This document shows, one piece after another, positions 7,718-15,684 of a stretch of DNA of 24,091 nt. The notes below the pieces were generated by a model that did not search any database, was not told the origin of the DNA, and saw only the letters and a program-made list of their open reading frames with translations. A program made the translations under genes and the position numbers. Origin of the DNA: Clostridiales bacterium (GTDB taxonomy: Bacteria; Bacillota; Clostridia; Oscillospirales; Acutalibacteraceae); NCBI GenBank assembly GCA_012728445.1, contig JAAYFA010000082.1, positions 1-24,091 of the forward strand, read 5' to 3'. How positions within the stretch are numbered: the stretch's first letter is position 1; the number at the start of each line of letters is the position of its first letter.

Positions 7718-8878
7718 TTACAGACTGCTAATGTCCACAGTGGCGCGCCTTTGTGCGGCAAGCTCAACGGCCTCGATAACCTGCGAGCACTTGACGCCGT
7801 CGGCAAAGTCCGGTGAAGCAGGGGTGTTATTAACAACACACTCAAAAAACTCAAACATCTCATGCACAAAGGTATGCTCGTATCCGATCACATGCCCTGT
7901 CGGCCACCATGCGCTCATATAGGGGTGAATGCCTTCGCTTGCTTGAATGAGTCGGAAGCCCTGCAAGCCGGCCTCGTCCCCTGCGCTGAAATACTGTAGT
8001 TCGTTCATGCGCTCAAACACAAATTTTAAGCTGCCTTTGTCGCCGTTTATCTCGATAGATAAATCATTTTTGTGCCCCTGAGCAAAACGGGTTGCCTCAA
8101 AAACGCCCAAGGCGCCGTTTTCAAACTCTGCAACAAATACGGTGCCGTCGTCCACATCCACCTCGCCCCGTGGGGCATCCTCTTTCGCACTGGCGGAAAG
8201 GCCGGTCATCTCCTGCACCATGGGCCTGCTTTTAATAAAAGTTTTCTGCATGCCCATCACGCTTTTAAAGTCACCGACAAGGTAACGCGCTAAGTCAATA
8301 AAATGCGCGCCAAGGTCGCCAAGCGAGCCGGAGCCGCAAATTTCTTTTTGAAGACGCCAAATCAGCGGGAACTCCGGGTCGATGATGAAATCCTGCAGAT
8401 ACGAGGCGCGGACATGGCGGATGGTACCGATTTTACCGGCGTCGATCATATTCTTCATCAGCCGCACAGCGGGCGCAAAACGGTAGTTGAAGCCGATTTG
8501 ATGCCGAACGCCATTTTTGGTGACGCTTTCAAGCATTTCGCGCGCATCGTCCAGCGTAAGCGCAAGGGGTTTTTCGCAGAAGATGTGCTTGCCGTTTTCT
8601 GCCGCGGCAAGAGCGATAGACTTATGCGCGTTGGAGGGCGCGGTGATGTCTATGACATCAATATCACTGCGTGTCACCAGTTTTTCCCAAGAAGTTTCGT
8701 AGCCGTCCCAGCCAAATTTTTCCGCGGCTTTTTTCACCGCGGCTTCGTCTCTGCCACAGATTGCCTTTTTATTGACCTGTGCACTGCAGTCAAAAAACAT
8801 ACCGAGCCTGCTCAATGCATTGCTGTGCGCTTTGCCCATAAACTTATAGCCGACCATCCCTACATTAATTTCTTTCAT
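7718..8878 (-). CDS. Gfo/Idh/MocA-family NAD(P)-dependent oxidoreductase
   Basis: Cytoplasmic dehydrogenase of the glucose-fructose oxidoreductase/inositol dehydrogenase/MocA family, 386 residues, the usual length. The Rossmann domain opens NVGMVGYKFMGKAHSNAL (5-22), a family variant of the glycine-rich loop. The catalytic-site motif CEKPLALTL (101-109) includes Lys103, and GDLGAHFIDLARY (187-199) supplies the conserved Asp/His pair of the second domain. Family substrates are mostly sugars, inositols and sugar derivatives; the exact one cannot be read here. AAAGGAG lies 9 nt before the ATG. The neighbours do not form a sugar-catabolic operon, so context gives no substrate. Confidence 0.92.
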   Translation of the reverse strand: MKEINVGMVGYKFMGKAHSNALSRLGMFFDCSAQVNKKAICGRDEAAVKKAAEKFGWDGYETSWEKLVTRSDIDVIDITAPSNAHKSIALAAAENGKHIFCEKPLALTLDDAREMLESVTKNGVRHQIGFNYRFAPAVRLMKNMIDAGKIGTIRHVRASYLQDFIIDPEFPLIWRLQKEICGSGSLGDLGAHFIDLARYLVGDFKSVMGMQKTFIKSRPMVQEMTGLSASAKEDAPRGEVDVDDGTVFVAEFENGALGVFEATRFAQGHKNDLSIEINGDKGSLKFVFERMNELQYFSAGDEAGLQGFRLIQASEGIHPYMSAWWPTGHVIGYEHTFVHEMFEFFECVVNNTPASPDFADGVKCSQVIEAVELAAQRRATVDISSL

Positions 8879-9207
8879 ACTATAAGACTCCTTTCACGCA
8901 ACCATCTTAAACTACTTAGTGACATTTTACTACAAAAAAGTGTAAATGAAAAGAATCTGTGCAAAGTTTCTGCTCGGTTTCCGTAACAGGGCGGCGTTCG
9001 GGAAGACCGCACGGGTATACGCGATGATCGCTGCCGAGGAATGTGTCTTTTTTGATGTAAAGCTACTTCACTTTACAGGCATTTGCTTATATTTGTTCAG
9101 ACTTTCAATATTCTTGCTGTGACATATAAAAAAATTGGAAATTCCGATAGAATACGATGTCTTTTATTGTAATATAGACAAATAACATACATAAAGTTCG
9201 TTTAAAA
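8879..9207. other. Gene-poor stretch upstream of the nrd control region
   Basis: Between the divergent Gfo/Idh/MocA gene and the nrdD control region. The part at 8980-9045 is GC-rich compared with the AT-rich flanks. A 58-codon frame (8946-9122, starting MKRICAKFLLGF) has no ribosome-binding site and is not called. A small hairpin TGTAAAG/CTTTACA (9056-9062, 9071-9077) is present. Nothing else convincing was seen; it could hold a gene remnant. Confidence 0.4.
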
Positions 9208-9223
9208 ACACAATAGGTTGTGG
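9208..9223 (+). promoter_or_regulatory. NrdR-box-like palindrome 1
   Basis: ACACAATAGGTTGTGG matches the published NrdR consensus (aCACwAtATaTwGtgt) at 13 of 16 positions. It lies upstream of the -35 element and 30 bp, start to start, from the second box, about three helical turns, as is usual for paired NrdR sites. Confidence 0.75.
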
Positions 9224-9234
9224 TCTAATTTTGA

Positions 9235-9263
9235 TTGACACAACATATTGTAAGATGTATAAT
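9235..9263 (+). promoter_or_regulatory. Consensus sigma-A promoter of nrdD
   Basis: TTGACA (9235-9240), exactly 17 nt, TATAAT (9258-9263): a perfect consensus. Transcription should start near 9270, about 24 nt before the nrdD start. The overlap with an NrdR box explains how so strong a promoter could be kept in check. Confidence 0.9.
9238..9253 (+). promoter_or_regulatory. NrdR-box-like palindrome 2, inside the promoter
   Basis: ACACAACATATTGTAA matches the NrdR consensus at 13 of 16 positions. It covers the end of the -35 element and most of the spacer, so binding would block RNA polymerase. Confidence 0.78.
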
Positions 9264-9293
9264 GGGCATACAAAACTTTTGGAGGAGAATTTC

Positions 9294-11369
9294 ATGTTTG
9301 TTGAGATCTATAAAAGAGACCGAAGAGTAGAGCCTTTCGAAAAAATTAAGATTACGAAGGCTATTTTTAAGGCCGCCATTTCCTGCGGCGGTGAAGATGA
9401 AGACCTTGCCGGAGCCTTAACGGAAGAGGTCATCGTGCTCGCCGAAAAGAAGTACGGAGATACGATTCCCGATGTCGAAGGGATACAAGATATTGTCGAA
9501 AAAGTTCTTATTGAGAACGGTCACGCCCGCACGGCGAAGGCCTTCATTCTTTATAGAGAAAAACGACGTGGCGCACGCGAAATTAATGCACTCATCGGTG
9601 CAACCATCGATATGTTCGGCGACTACCTGGGTGACAAAGACTGGGGCATTAAAGAAAACGCCAATATGCAAAAAAGTGTTAATGGGCTGAACAATTATGT
9701 GCGTGAAACATTTACAAAAAAATACTGGCTGCACGAAATTTATCCCGACGATGTACGTGATGCACACGAGAGCGGCGCCGCGCATATACATGACCTCGGC
9801 TTTTTCGGCCCCTACTGTGCGGGCTGGGATTTGAAACAGCTTTTGACAGACGGCTTCGGCGGCGTTGAGGGCAAGGTAGAAAGCAAACCCGCCAAACATC
9901 TGCGTTCGTTTTTAGGGCAGATTGTCAACTCTACCTTTACCACCCAGGGCGAAACCGCAGGTGCGCAAGCCTGGAGTTCTTTTGACACCTACTGTGCGCC
10001 TTTCATCTATTATGATAACCTTACCTTTGACCAGGTCAAACAGGGCCTGCAAGAGTTTATATTCAACATAAACGTCCCGACCAGAGTCGGATTCCAGTGC
10101 CCATTTTCAAACCTTACTTTTGATATTAAGGTGCCGAGCACGCTGAAAGACGAGCCTGTCATTATTGGCGGCAAGAAGATGGATAAAACCTACGGCGATA
10201 TGCAGGAGCAAATGGACATACTCAACCACGCTTTTTGTGCGGTCATGCTGGAGGGCGATGCCAAGGGCAGGGTTTTCACCTTCCCCATCCCGACAATCAA
10301 CATCACAAAAACCTTTGACTGGGACAGCCCCGTTGTAGACGACTTTATGCGCATCACCTGCAAATACGGCATCCCCTACTTTGCGAACTACGTAAACTCT
10401 GACCTCTCGCCCGAGGACGCGGTTTCCATGTGCTGTAGGCTACGCATTGACACCAAAGAACTGCGCAAGCGCGGGGGCGGACTTTTCGGCTCCAACCCCA
10501 TGACAGGTTCCATTGGCGTGTACACCATCAACCTGCCGCGTATCGGCTACGAGAGCAAAACAAGAGCGGAGTTCTTTGAAAAATTGGAAAACGTTGCCAC
10601 GCTGGGCAAGGTTTCGCTTGAGATCAAACGTAAAGTTCTTGAACAGCAGACAGAGCGCGGCTTGTATCCATACTCCGCAAACTATCTGCGCGAAATCAAG
10701 AAAAACGGCGGCGAATATTGGACCAACCACTTTAACACGATTGGGCTCATCGGCATGAACGAGGCTTGCCTGAACTTTTTGGGCAAAGACATCGGCAGTG
10801 AGGAAGGCTTAAAGTTTTCAATCAGTGTGATGGAATATCTGCGCATATTGATGCTTGAATTCCAAGAAGAAACCGGTCATTTTTATAACCTGGAAGCAAC
10901 ACCGGCCGAGGGCACAAGTTACCGCCTCGCAAAGCTGGACAGAGAAAAATACCCCGACATCATCCAAGCGGGCGACAAAGAGCCGCTGTACACCAACTCC
11001 ACTCAGTGGCCGGTAGAATACACGGATGATATTTTTGAGTGCATGGATTTGCAAGACGAGTTGCAGTCGATGTACACGGGCGGCACGGTACAGCATCTAT
11101 ACCTCGGCGAACGGATTGATGATATTGAGGTTTGCAAAACCCTTATCCGCGACGTGTTTATGAAATACAAAATGCCCTACATCTCCATAACACCGACCTT
11201 CAGCATCTGCAACAACCACGGTTATATAGCCGGCGAGCATTTTGAGTGCCCGGACTGCGGCGAAGAAACGGAAGTATGGAGCAGAGTCGTCGGTTACCTG
11301 CGCCCGGTGAAAAACTACAACTCCGGCAAAAAAGAAGAATATATGCTGCGGAAAAAGTTTGTCGTCTAG
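9294..11369 (+). CDS. nrdD: Anaerobic (class III) ribonucleoside-triphosphate reductase
   Basis: Glycyl-radical enzyme that reduces ribonucleoside triphosphates to deoxy forms without oxygen, in the cytoplasm. The product has 691 residues. An N-terminal ATP-cone (about 1-95, starting VEIYKRDRRVEPFEKIKI) gives allosteric control. The C-terminus holds the metal-binding set C639-x2-H642 and C652-x2-C655 and the radical loop SRVVGYLRPV, with the radical Gly at 667. The start at 9294 is fixed by GGAGGAG 6 nt upstream; a longer frame from 9231 would begin inside the promoter. nrdG follows 158 bp downstream. Regulation by NrdR is likely from the two upstream boxes. Confidence 0.98.
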   Translation: MFVEIYKRDRRVEPFEKIKITKAIFKAAISCGGEDEDLAGALTEEVIVLAEKKYGDTIPDVEGIQDIVEKVLIENGHARTAKAFILYREKRRGAREINALIGATIDMFGDYLGDKDWGIKENANMQKSVNGLNNYVRETFTKKYWLHEIYPDDVRDAHESGAAHIHDLGFFGPYCAGWDLKQLLTDGFGGVEGKVESKPAKHLRSFLGQIVNSTFTTQGETAGAQAWSSFDTYCAPFIYYDNLTFDQVKQGLQEFIFNINVPTRVGFQCPFSNLTFDIKVPSTLKDEPVIIGGKKMDKTYGDMQEQMDILNHAFCAVMLEGDAKGRVFTFPIPTINITKTFDWDSPVVDDFMRITCKYGIPYFANYVNSDLSPEDAVSMCCRLRIDTKELRKRGGGLFGSNPMTGSIGVYTINLPRIGYESKTRAEFFEKLENVATLGKVSLEIKRKVLEQQTERGLYPYSANYLREIKKNGGEYWTNHFNTIGLIGMNEACLNFLGKDIGSEEGLKFSISVMEYLRILMLEFQEETGHFYNLEATPAEGTSYRLAKLDREKYPDIIQAGDKEPLYTNSTQWPVEYTDDIFECMDLQDELQSMYTGGTVQHLYLGERIDDIEVCKTLIRDVFMKYKMPYISITPTFSICNNHGYIAGEHFECPDCGEETEVWSRVVGYLRPVKNYNSGKKEEYMLRKKFVV

Positions 11370-11463
11370 GTAGAGGGAACATTGTTCGCCTGAGAAATAG
11401 TTGGGGAACGATTGAGAACAATGGAGAAACAATGAGAGAACGAGCAACAAGGTGAAAATTACG

Positions 11464-11495
11464 GGGGCGGTTTTGATACCGCCCCGATTGCTTTT
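11464..11495 (+). terminator. Weak terminator or attenuator hairpin between nrdD and nrdG
   Basis: Stem GGGGCGGT (11464-11471) with ACCGCCCC (11478-11485), followed by a poor T tract (GATTGCTTTT). It could lower nrdG expression relative to nrdD, with partial readthrough; no separate nrdG promoter was seen. Confidence 0.5.
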
Positions 11496-11527
11496 CGCCC
11501 GGTTGATACGGAAGGAATTATTCCACT

Positions 11528-12196
11528 ATGAAAATCGCGGGCTTTGCAAAAACATCTTTTTTGGACTACCCGGGCAAAATTGCCTGTGTGGTCTTCACCC
11601 CGGGTTGCAACATGAAATGCGGCTACTGCCATAAGAAACACATCTTAACCGGTGACACGCCCTTAACAGACAATGCGGATGTGTTTGACTACTTAATAAA
11701 ACGAAAAGATATGCTGGGTGCGGTTGTGATAACGGGCGGCGAACCAACCTTGCAACCTTGCCTGACAGAATTTATAAAGAAAGTAAAGCAGCTTGGGCTT
11801 TGCGTCAAACTGGACACCAACGGCACAAACCCCGCCGTTCTTAAAAACTTGCTGGCGAAAAATATGCTTGATTATGTTGCGATGGATGTGAAAGCCCCGC
11901 TCGACAAGTATTGTGAAGTGGCCGGCTGCCCGGTCGATGTGAACGCCATCACGGCAAGCATCGACATCCTCAAAAACAGCACGGTTGCGTATGAATTCCG
12001 CACCACTTTCGCACCTGCTCTGAGCACGCAAGACATCGTGGCGATTGGTGCGCTCATAAACGGCACGAAAGCCTACTACCTACAACAATACAGGCAAGTC
12101 CCCGGCGAAGCGCCCCCACATACCCGCGAATATGTAAAACAAACTGCCGAAATGCTGAAAGAAGTTCTCGGGGTTTGTGAGGCAAAAGGCGTTTAA
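11528..12196 (+). CDS. nrdG: Class III ribonucleotide reductase activating protein (radical SAM)
   Basis: Radical-SAM activase that uses a [4Fe-4S] cluster and S-adenosylmethionine to generate the glycyl radical on NrdD. The 222-residue product carries the cluster motif C27-NMK-C31-GY-C34 within TPGCNMKCGYCHKKH and the SAM-binding ITGGEPTLQP. The N-terminus FAKTSFLDYPGKIACVVFTPGC is typical of the longer NrdG/PflA-like type found with clostridial NrdD. AAGGA lies about 11 nt upstream of the ATG. It follows nrdD on the same strand and is closed by a strong terminator. Confidence 0.95.
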   Translation: MKIAGFAKTSFLDYPGKIACVVFTPGCNMKCGYCHKKHILTGDTPLTDNADVFDYLIKRKDMLGAVVITGGEPTLQPCLTEFIKKVKQLGLCVKLDTNGTNPAVLKNLLAKNMLDYVAMDVKAPLDKYCEVAGCPVDVNAITASIDILKNSTVAYEFRTTFAPALSTQDIVAIGALINGTKAYYLQQYRQVPGEAPPHTREYVKQTAEMLKEVLGVCEAKGV

Positions 12197-12223
12197 AACA
12201 GCTTGTCAAACCGGTAATTTCAG

Positions 12224-12250
12224 ATGCACATATTTTTATGTGCATTTTTT
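12224..12250 (+). terminator. Terminator of the nrdD-nrdG unit
   Basis: Stem ATGCACATA (12224-12232) with TATGTGCAT (12237-12245), TTTT loop, then a run of T to 12250. It begins 27 bp after the nrdG stop. Confidence 0.85.
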
Positions 12251-12258
12251 AATTTTAA

Positions 12259-12267
12259 TGGTATAAT
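12259..12267 (+). promoter_or_regulatory. Extended -10 promoter of the sulfur-relay gene
   Basis: TGGTATAAT, an extended -10. The -35 position (TGTGCA) is poor and falls in the nrdG terminator stem, so this promoter would rely on the TGn extension. Transcription would start near 12274, giving a leader of about 150 nt. Confidence 0.5.
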
Positions 12268-12273
12268 GAGCTA

Positions 12274-12424
12274 TCCGAAACGTGACTTAGTCACGGAAGA
12301 ATAGCCCTCCGGCGACTATAATAATTAGGGTTTAATTCTGGGGACCAAGCTAAAAATTCAGCGCAAAACGAGCAACCACAAAAACAGCCTTTTCGAATCT
12401 TATAGATGGAAGGAAGTTCTTTTT
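12274..12424 (+). other. Possible structured 5' leader
   Basis: A 151-nt leader before the sulfur-relay gene. It contains a 6-bp hairpin CGTGAC-TTA-GTCACG (12281-12295), a CCCT/AGGG pairing (12305-12308 with 12327-12330) and the stretch CTGGGGACCAAGC. I could not match it to a known riboswitch class. The gene's ribosome-binding site AAGGAAG lies at 12410-12416. Confidence 0.35.
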
Positions 12425-14848
12425 ATGAAAACACTTATTGTCGGAGGTGTCGCAGGCGGAGCGACAACGGCCGCAAGGCTGCGCAGACTGGACGAGCATG
12501 CGGAAATTATCCTGTTTGAGCGCGGGGAATACATCTCTTTCGCAAACTGCGGGCTGCCCTATTATATCGGCGGCGAAATCAAGGATAAATCCGCTTTAAC
12601 ACTTCAAACGCCGGAAAGTTTTAATGCACGGTTTAACGTGGATGTGCGTGTATTCAGCGAAGTGATCGCTATTAATACTGCGCATAAAACAGTTGAAGTA
12701 AAAAACCATATAAAAGGCGAAATCTATACCGAACACTACGACACCTTGGTATTGTCGCCCGGCGCCGCACCCATTAAGCCAAAAATCGACGGTATTGACA
12801 ATAACAAAGTGTTTACGCTGCGCAATATACCGGACACATACCGCATCAAAGATTACATTGATCAAAAAGCCCCTAAAAAAGTTGTTGTTGTCGGCGGGGG
12901 TTATATCGGCATTGAAATGGCCGAAAGCCTCAGCCACGCGGGGCTTGAGGTCACGGTTGTAGAGCTCATGGACCATGTGATAGCAACCATCGATTACGAT
13001 ATGGCGTGCGATGTGCACAACCACCTGCGCCAAAAAGGCGTCAACCTAATTCTCAAAGACGGCGTTAAAGCAATTGAAGACAACGCCGACGGCTTAAAAG
13101 TTACCCTTGGCCGCGGCGAAATATTCTGTGATATGGTCATCCTTTCCGTCGGCGTGCGCCCGGAAAGCAACCTTGCCGTTCAGGCCGGTTTAAGCGTAAA
13201 CCCGCGCGGCGCAATCGTTGTAAATGACCGGATGCAAACCTCCGACGCGAATATTTATGCCGTGGGCGATGCTGTTGAAATTACCGATACAATTACCGGT
13301 GAAAAAGGCTTTGTCCCGCTCGCAGGGCCCGCCAACAAGCAGGGACGCATAGCGGCTGACAACATAACCGGCATAAAAAGCACTTATCGCGGTACGCAAG
13401 GCACCGGCATTCTCAAATGCTTTGACTTAACCGTGGCATGTACGGGCATAACCGAAGCAAGGGCCAAACAGCTGGGGCTAAACTATGAAAAATCCTTCAC
13501 CTATTCCGGCTCGCATGCCTCTTATTACCCGGGCGCCGTGAATATGTCCGTTAAAATTATATTTGACAAAAGCGACGGCAAATTACTGGGTGCTCAAGTA
13601 GTCGGCTACGATGGCAGCGACAAACGTATTGATGTACTGGCCACCGCACTATACGCCGGCATGACCATTTACGATTTAACCAAATTAGAACTGGCCTATG
13701 CGCCGCCGTTTTCCGCAGCGAAAGACCCCGTCAACATGGCCGGCTTTGTGGCGGAAAATATTCTGGCAAACACGACAAAGATTTTTCACTGGCATGACGT
13801 CGCCGACTTGCCGCGCGATGGTAGCGTGACGTTACTCGATATCCGCACCAAAGAAGAGTTTGAAAACGGGACGATCGACGGCTTCATTAACATCCCTGTT
13901 GACGAGCTCAGGGCGAACATAGACCGTGTCGATAAAACGAAGCCGGCGTATGTTACTTGCCGGATAGGTTTACGTGGACACACAGCCTGCCGAATACTCT
14001 CGCAGAACGGAATTGACTGCTACAATCTTTCCGGTGGTTACCTGCTTTGGAGCACGATTTTCCGCGGCGTTGTCCCCACAGCAAAGGACATCACCATGAA
14101 TACCGAAACCATGCTGCCGATCGAGCGAGAAGTGATCACCATTGATGCCTGTGGCCTGCAGTGCCCGGGACCGATTATGAAACTTGCACAGGCTGTTAGG
14201 GATGCGCAAGAAGGCGACAGGCTGGAGATTAAAACAACCGACCCTGCTTTCGGCGCAGATGTGGAGGCCTGGAGCAGAAGAACGGGCAACACTTTTGAAG
14301 GCATGAGTTCTTCCAAAGGCATAACCACGGCTCTGCTGACAAAAGGCGGGCAAGAAACTCACCTCTCCGCTCAAGGCGGCGACAATAAAAACATCATCGT
14401 GTTTTCCGGTGATTTGGATAAAGCAATTGCTTCCTTCATTATTGCCAACGGTTCGGCTGCGCTCGGCCGAAAGGTTTCGATGTTCTTCACCTTCTGGGGA
14501 CTCAATGTATTAAGAAAACCCGAAAAGGTGAAGGTCAAAAAGAACTTGATTTCCAAAATGTTCGGCTCCATGATGCCCAGGGGGCCCAAAAAACTGGGTC
14601 TTTCCAACATGAACATGGGCGGCATGGGCGCCATGATGATTAAAAAGATTATGAATGACAAGAACGTGGACAGCCTGCAAGATATGATGCAGCTCGCAAT
14701 GGACAACGGCGTGGAGCTGATTGCCTGCACGATGAGCATGGATTTAATGGGGCTGCAACTTGAAGAACTGATTGACGGCGTAAAACCCGGTGGCGTCGCG
14801 GCCATGCTTGCGAACGCCGAAGAATCGGATATGTCGTTGTTTATCTAA
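12425..14848 (+). CDS. CoA-disulfide/persulfide reductase-rhodanese-TusA-DsrE fusion
   Basis: Multidomain FAD-dependent sulfur enzyme, 807 residues. Residues about 1-445 form a CoA-disulfide-reductase-like unit: FAD loop VGGVAGGATTAARLR, redox Cys42 in SFANCGLPYYIGG, NAD(P)H loop VVVGGGYIGIEMAESL (153-168), YAVGDAVE, and a dimerisation domain with YYPGA and AYAPPFS. Residues about 452-550 are a rhodanese with Cys512 in TCRIGLRGH. Residues about 568-640 are a TusA/SirA module (IDACGLQCPGPIMKL, Cys576 and Cys580). Residues about 655-807 resemble DsrE (SGDLDKAIASFIIANGSAA, and Cys768 in ELIACTMSMD). Related two-domain enzymes (reductase plus rhodanese) reduce persulfides or polysulfide with NADH; the added modules should relay sulfane sulfur between cysteines. 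All key Cys are present. Cytoplasmic; monocistronic. The exact substrate is not known. Confidence 0.93.
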   Translation: MKTLIVGGVAGGATTAARLRRLDEHAEIILFERGEYISFANCGLPYYIGGEIKDKSALTLQTPESFNARFNVDVRVFSEVIAINTAHKTVEVKNHIKGEIYTEHYDTLVLSPGAAPIKPKIDGIDNNKVFTLRNIPDTYRIKDYIDQKAPKKVVVVGGGYIGIEMAESLSHAGLEVTVVELMDHVIATIDYDMACDVHNHLRQKGVNLILKDGVKAIEDNADGLKVTLGRGEIFCDMVILSVGVRPESNLAVQAGLSVNPRGAIVVNDRMQTSDANIYAVGDAVEITDTITGEKGFVPLAGPANKQGRIAADNITGIKSTYRGTQGTGILKCFDLTVACTGITEARAKQLGLNYEKSFTYSGSHASYYPGAVNMSVKIIFDKSDGKLLGAQVVGYDGSDKRIDVLATALYAGMTIYDLTKLELAYAPPFSAAKDPVNMAGFVAENILANTTKIFHWHDVADLPRDGSVTLLDIRTKEEFENGTIDGFINIPVDELRANIDRVDKTKPAYVTCRIGLRGHTACRILSQNGIDCYNLSGGYLLWSTIFRGVVPTAKDITMNTETMLPIEREVITIDACGLQCPGPIMKLAQAVRDAQEGDRLEIKTTDPAFGADVEAWSRRTGNTFEGMSSSKGITTALLTKGGQETHLSAQGGDNKNIIVFSGDLDKAIASFIIANGSAALGRKVSMFFTFWGLNVLRKPEKVKVKKNLISKMFGSMMPRGPKKLGLSNMNMGGMGAMMIKKIMNDKNVDSLQDMMQLAMDNGVELIACTMSMDLMGLQLEELIDGVKPGGVAAMLANAEESDMSLFI

Positions 14849-14873
14849 AAAAAATATCTAATAGCAATAACTT

Positions 14874-14914
14874 AATGCCCATCGAATGTTTTTAACAATC
14901 GATGGGCATTTTTT
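14874..14914 (+). terminator. Terminator of the sulfur-relay gene
   Basis: 12-bp stem AATGCCCATCGA (14874-14885) with TCGATGGGCATT (14899-14910), followed by TTTTT. There is no T tract on the opposite strand, so it does not serve mazF. Confidence 0.9.
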
Positions 14915-14926
14915 GTTCTAAGGAGT

Positions 14927-15271
14927 TTACAGCTCTAAGTATTGTCGCAACGCTTCCTTGATTTCATCTTGCAAATCAACATCTTGCAAGGTTGAAACCA
15001 AGTTTTCGAACCGATCGTGCGATAATGTTCGGATTTGCTGACACATGGCAACACTGTCCTTCGGCAATCCGCTGGTTTTTGACGAGAGGAAAACTTCCGT
15101 CGGGTATACCTTATGGCCAGCCTTTACGCTTGACAGTGGCAGAACTGTTGAAACCGGCAAAACGTGATTAACAGCATCATTTGAAATGACTAGCACCGGT
15201 CTTTTGCCCTGCTGTTCGCTGCCCTGTGTCGGGTTTAGGTTGCAGAAGTATATTTCCCATTTGTTTACCAC
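14927..15271 (-). CDS. mazF: MazF/PemK-family toxin (endoribonuclease)
   Basis: Predicted mRNA interferase of a type II toxin-antitoxin system, 114 residues. It shows the family core: WEIYFCNLNPTQGSEQQGKR (5-24) then PVLVISNDAVN (25-35), with Arg24 and Thr42 at the positions usually catalytic, and DSVAMCQQIRTL (72-83) from the C-terminal strand. The GTG start at 15271 overlaps the antitoxin stop by 7 bp and follows GAGG with a 6-nt spacer, giving translational coupling. Order antitoxin then toxin is standard. It may be active, since the core residues are intact; its RNA target cannot be read. Confidence 0.93.
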   Translation of the reverse strand: MVNKWEIYFCNLNPTQGSEQQGKRPVLVISNDAVNHVLPVSTVLPLSSVKAGHKVYPTEVFLSSKTSGLPKDSVAMCQQIRTLSHDRFENLVSTLQDVDLQDEIKEALRQYLEL

Positions 15272-15534
15272 TGCCCGCCCACCTCGCTGTCCGCATTCGC
15301 ATATGCCTCCTGCGTTTCAAGAGTCCTTTTTATAAACTGCTTGTCTTTTGCTGCAGCTTCCATTTGCTTTTGATAAAGCTCACTTTTGCTTTCGGATATA
15401 AAGTTTTCGACCGCAAGACGAATGCCGAAATTTACCGATGGAATAAACTTTTTTGCCGCCAACTCCTTTAGCTCAAGAACATATTCATTTGGTAAAACAG
15501 CGGTATATTTAATGTTTTTTGTGTTTTGAAGCAT
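15265..15534 (-). CDS. Antitoxin partner of the MazF-like toxin
   Basis: Small protein of 89 residues encoded directly before the toxin, with overlapping ends. Its N-terminal half, NIKYTAVLPNEYVLELKELA, looks like a ribbon-helix-helix DNA-binding strand and helix. The C-terminal half, rich in Lys, Glu and Ala and ending SEVGGQW, would be the flexible toxin-binding tail. The start at 15534 is chosen because AAGGGG lies 8 nt upstream. An ATG at 15543 would touch that site, and a longer frame from 15585 would begin in the -35 element. It probably represses its own operon. Sequence similarity to classical MazE is not evident; assignment rests on position and features. Confidence 0.85.
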   Translation of the reverse strand: MLQNTKNIKYTAVLPNEYVLELKELAAKKFIPSVNFGIRLAVENFISESKSELYQKQMEAAAKDKQFIKRTLETQEAYANADSEVGGQW

Positions 15535-15556
15535 TTCACTCATCCCCTTCAACCAT

Positions 15557-15585
15557 ATTATAAACACATCAGGCAAATTTGTCAA
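15557..15585 (-). promoter_or_regulatory. Consensus promoter of the toxin-antitoxin operon
   Basis: Minus strand TTGACA (15580-15585), exactly 17 nt, TATAAT (15557-15562). The leader is only about 16 nt. So strong a promoter fits autorepressed toxin-antitoxin operons. Confidence 0.9.
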
Positions 15586-15586
15586 C

Positions 15587-15613
15587 CACTATCTGATGGT
15601 ATCTAGTGATGGT
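15587..15613. repeat. Candidate operator repeats upstream of the toxin-antitoxin promoter
   Basis: Inverted repeat CACTA (15587-15591) and TAGTG (15604-15608), interleaved with a direct repeat TGATGGT (15594-15600, 15607-15613). It abuts the -35 element, a common place for antitoxin binding sites. Function is inferred from position only. Confidence 0.4.
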
Positions 15614-15684
15614 CTTTATTGCAATCACATTGAGGTTGAACAAAACCGGCTTTTGCCATTGACGCGGTGTCAAGCTCATTGGCT

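Noticed and set aside
8303..8986. Plus-strand 227-residue frame opposite the Gfo/Idh/MocA gene
   Set aside because: Antisense to a conserved coding region, no ribosome-binding site, no family features.
8946..9122. 58-codon open frame starting MKRICAKFLLGF
   Set aside because: No ribosome-binding site, no recognisable family, mixed composition; probably chance or a remnant.
9231..9293. N-terminal extension of nrdD
   Set aside because: The extension would cover the -35, -10 and transcription start; the ATG at 9294 has the GGAGGAG site.
9417..9899. Minus-strand 160-residue frame within nrdD
   Set aside because: Antisense to a conserved nrdD region with no signals of its own.
15535..15585. Longer antitoxin from 15585
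   Set aside because: It would begin in the -35 element of the operon's own promoter.
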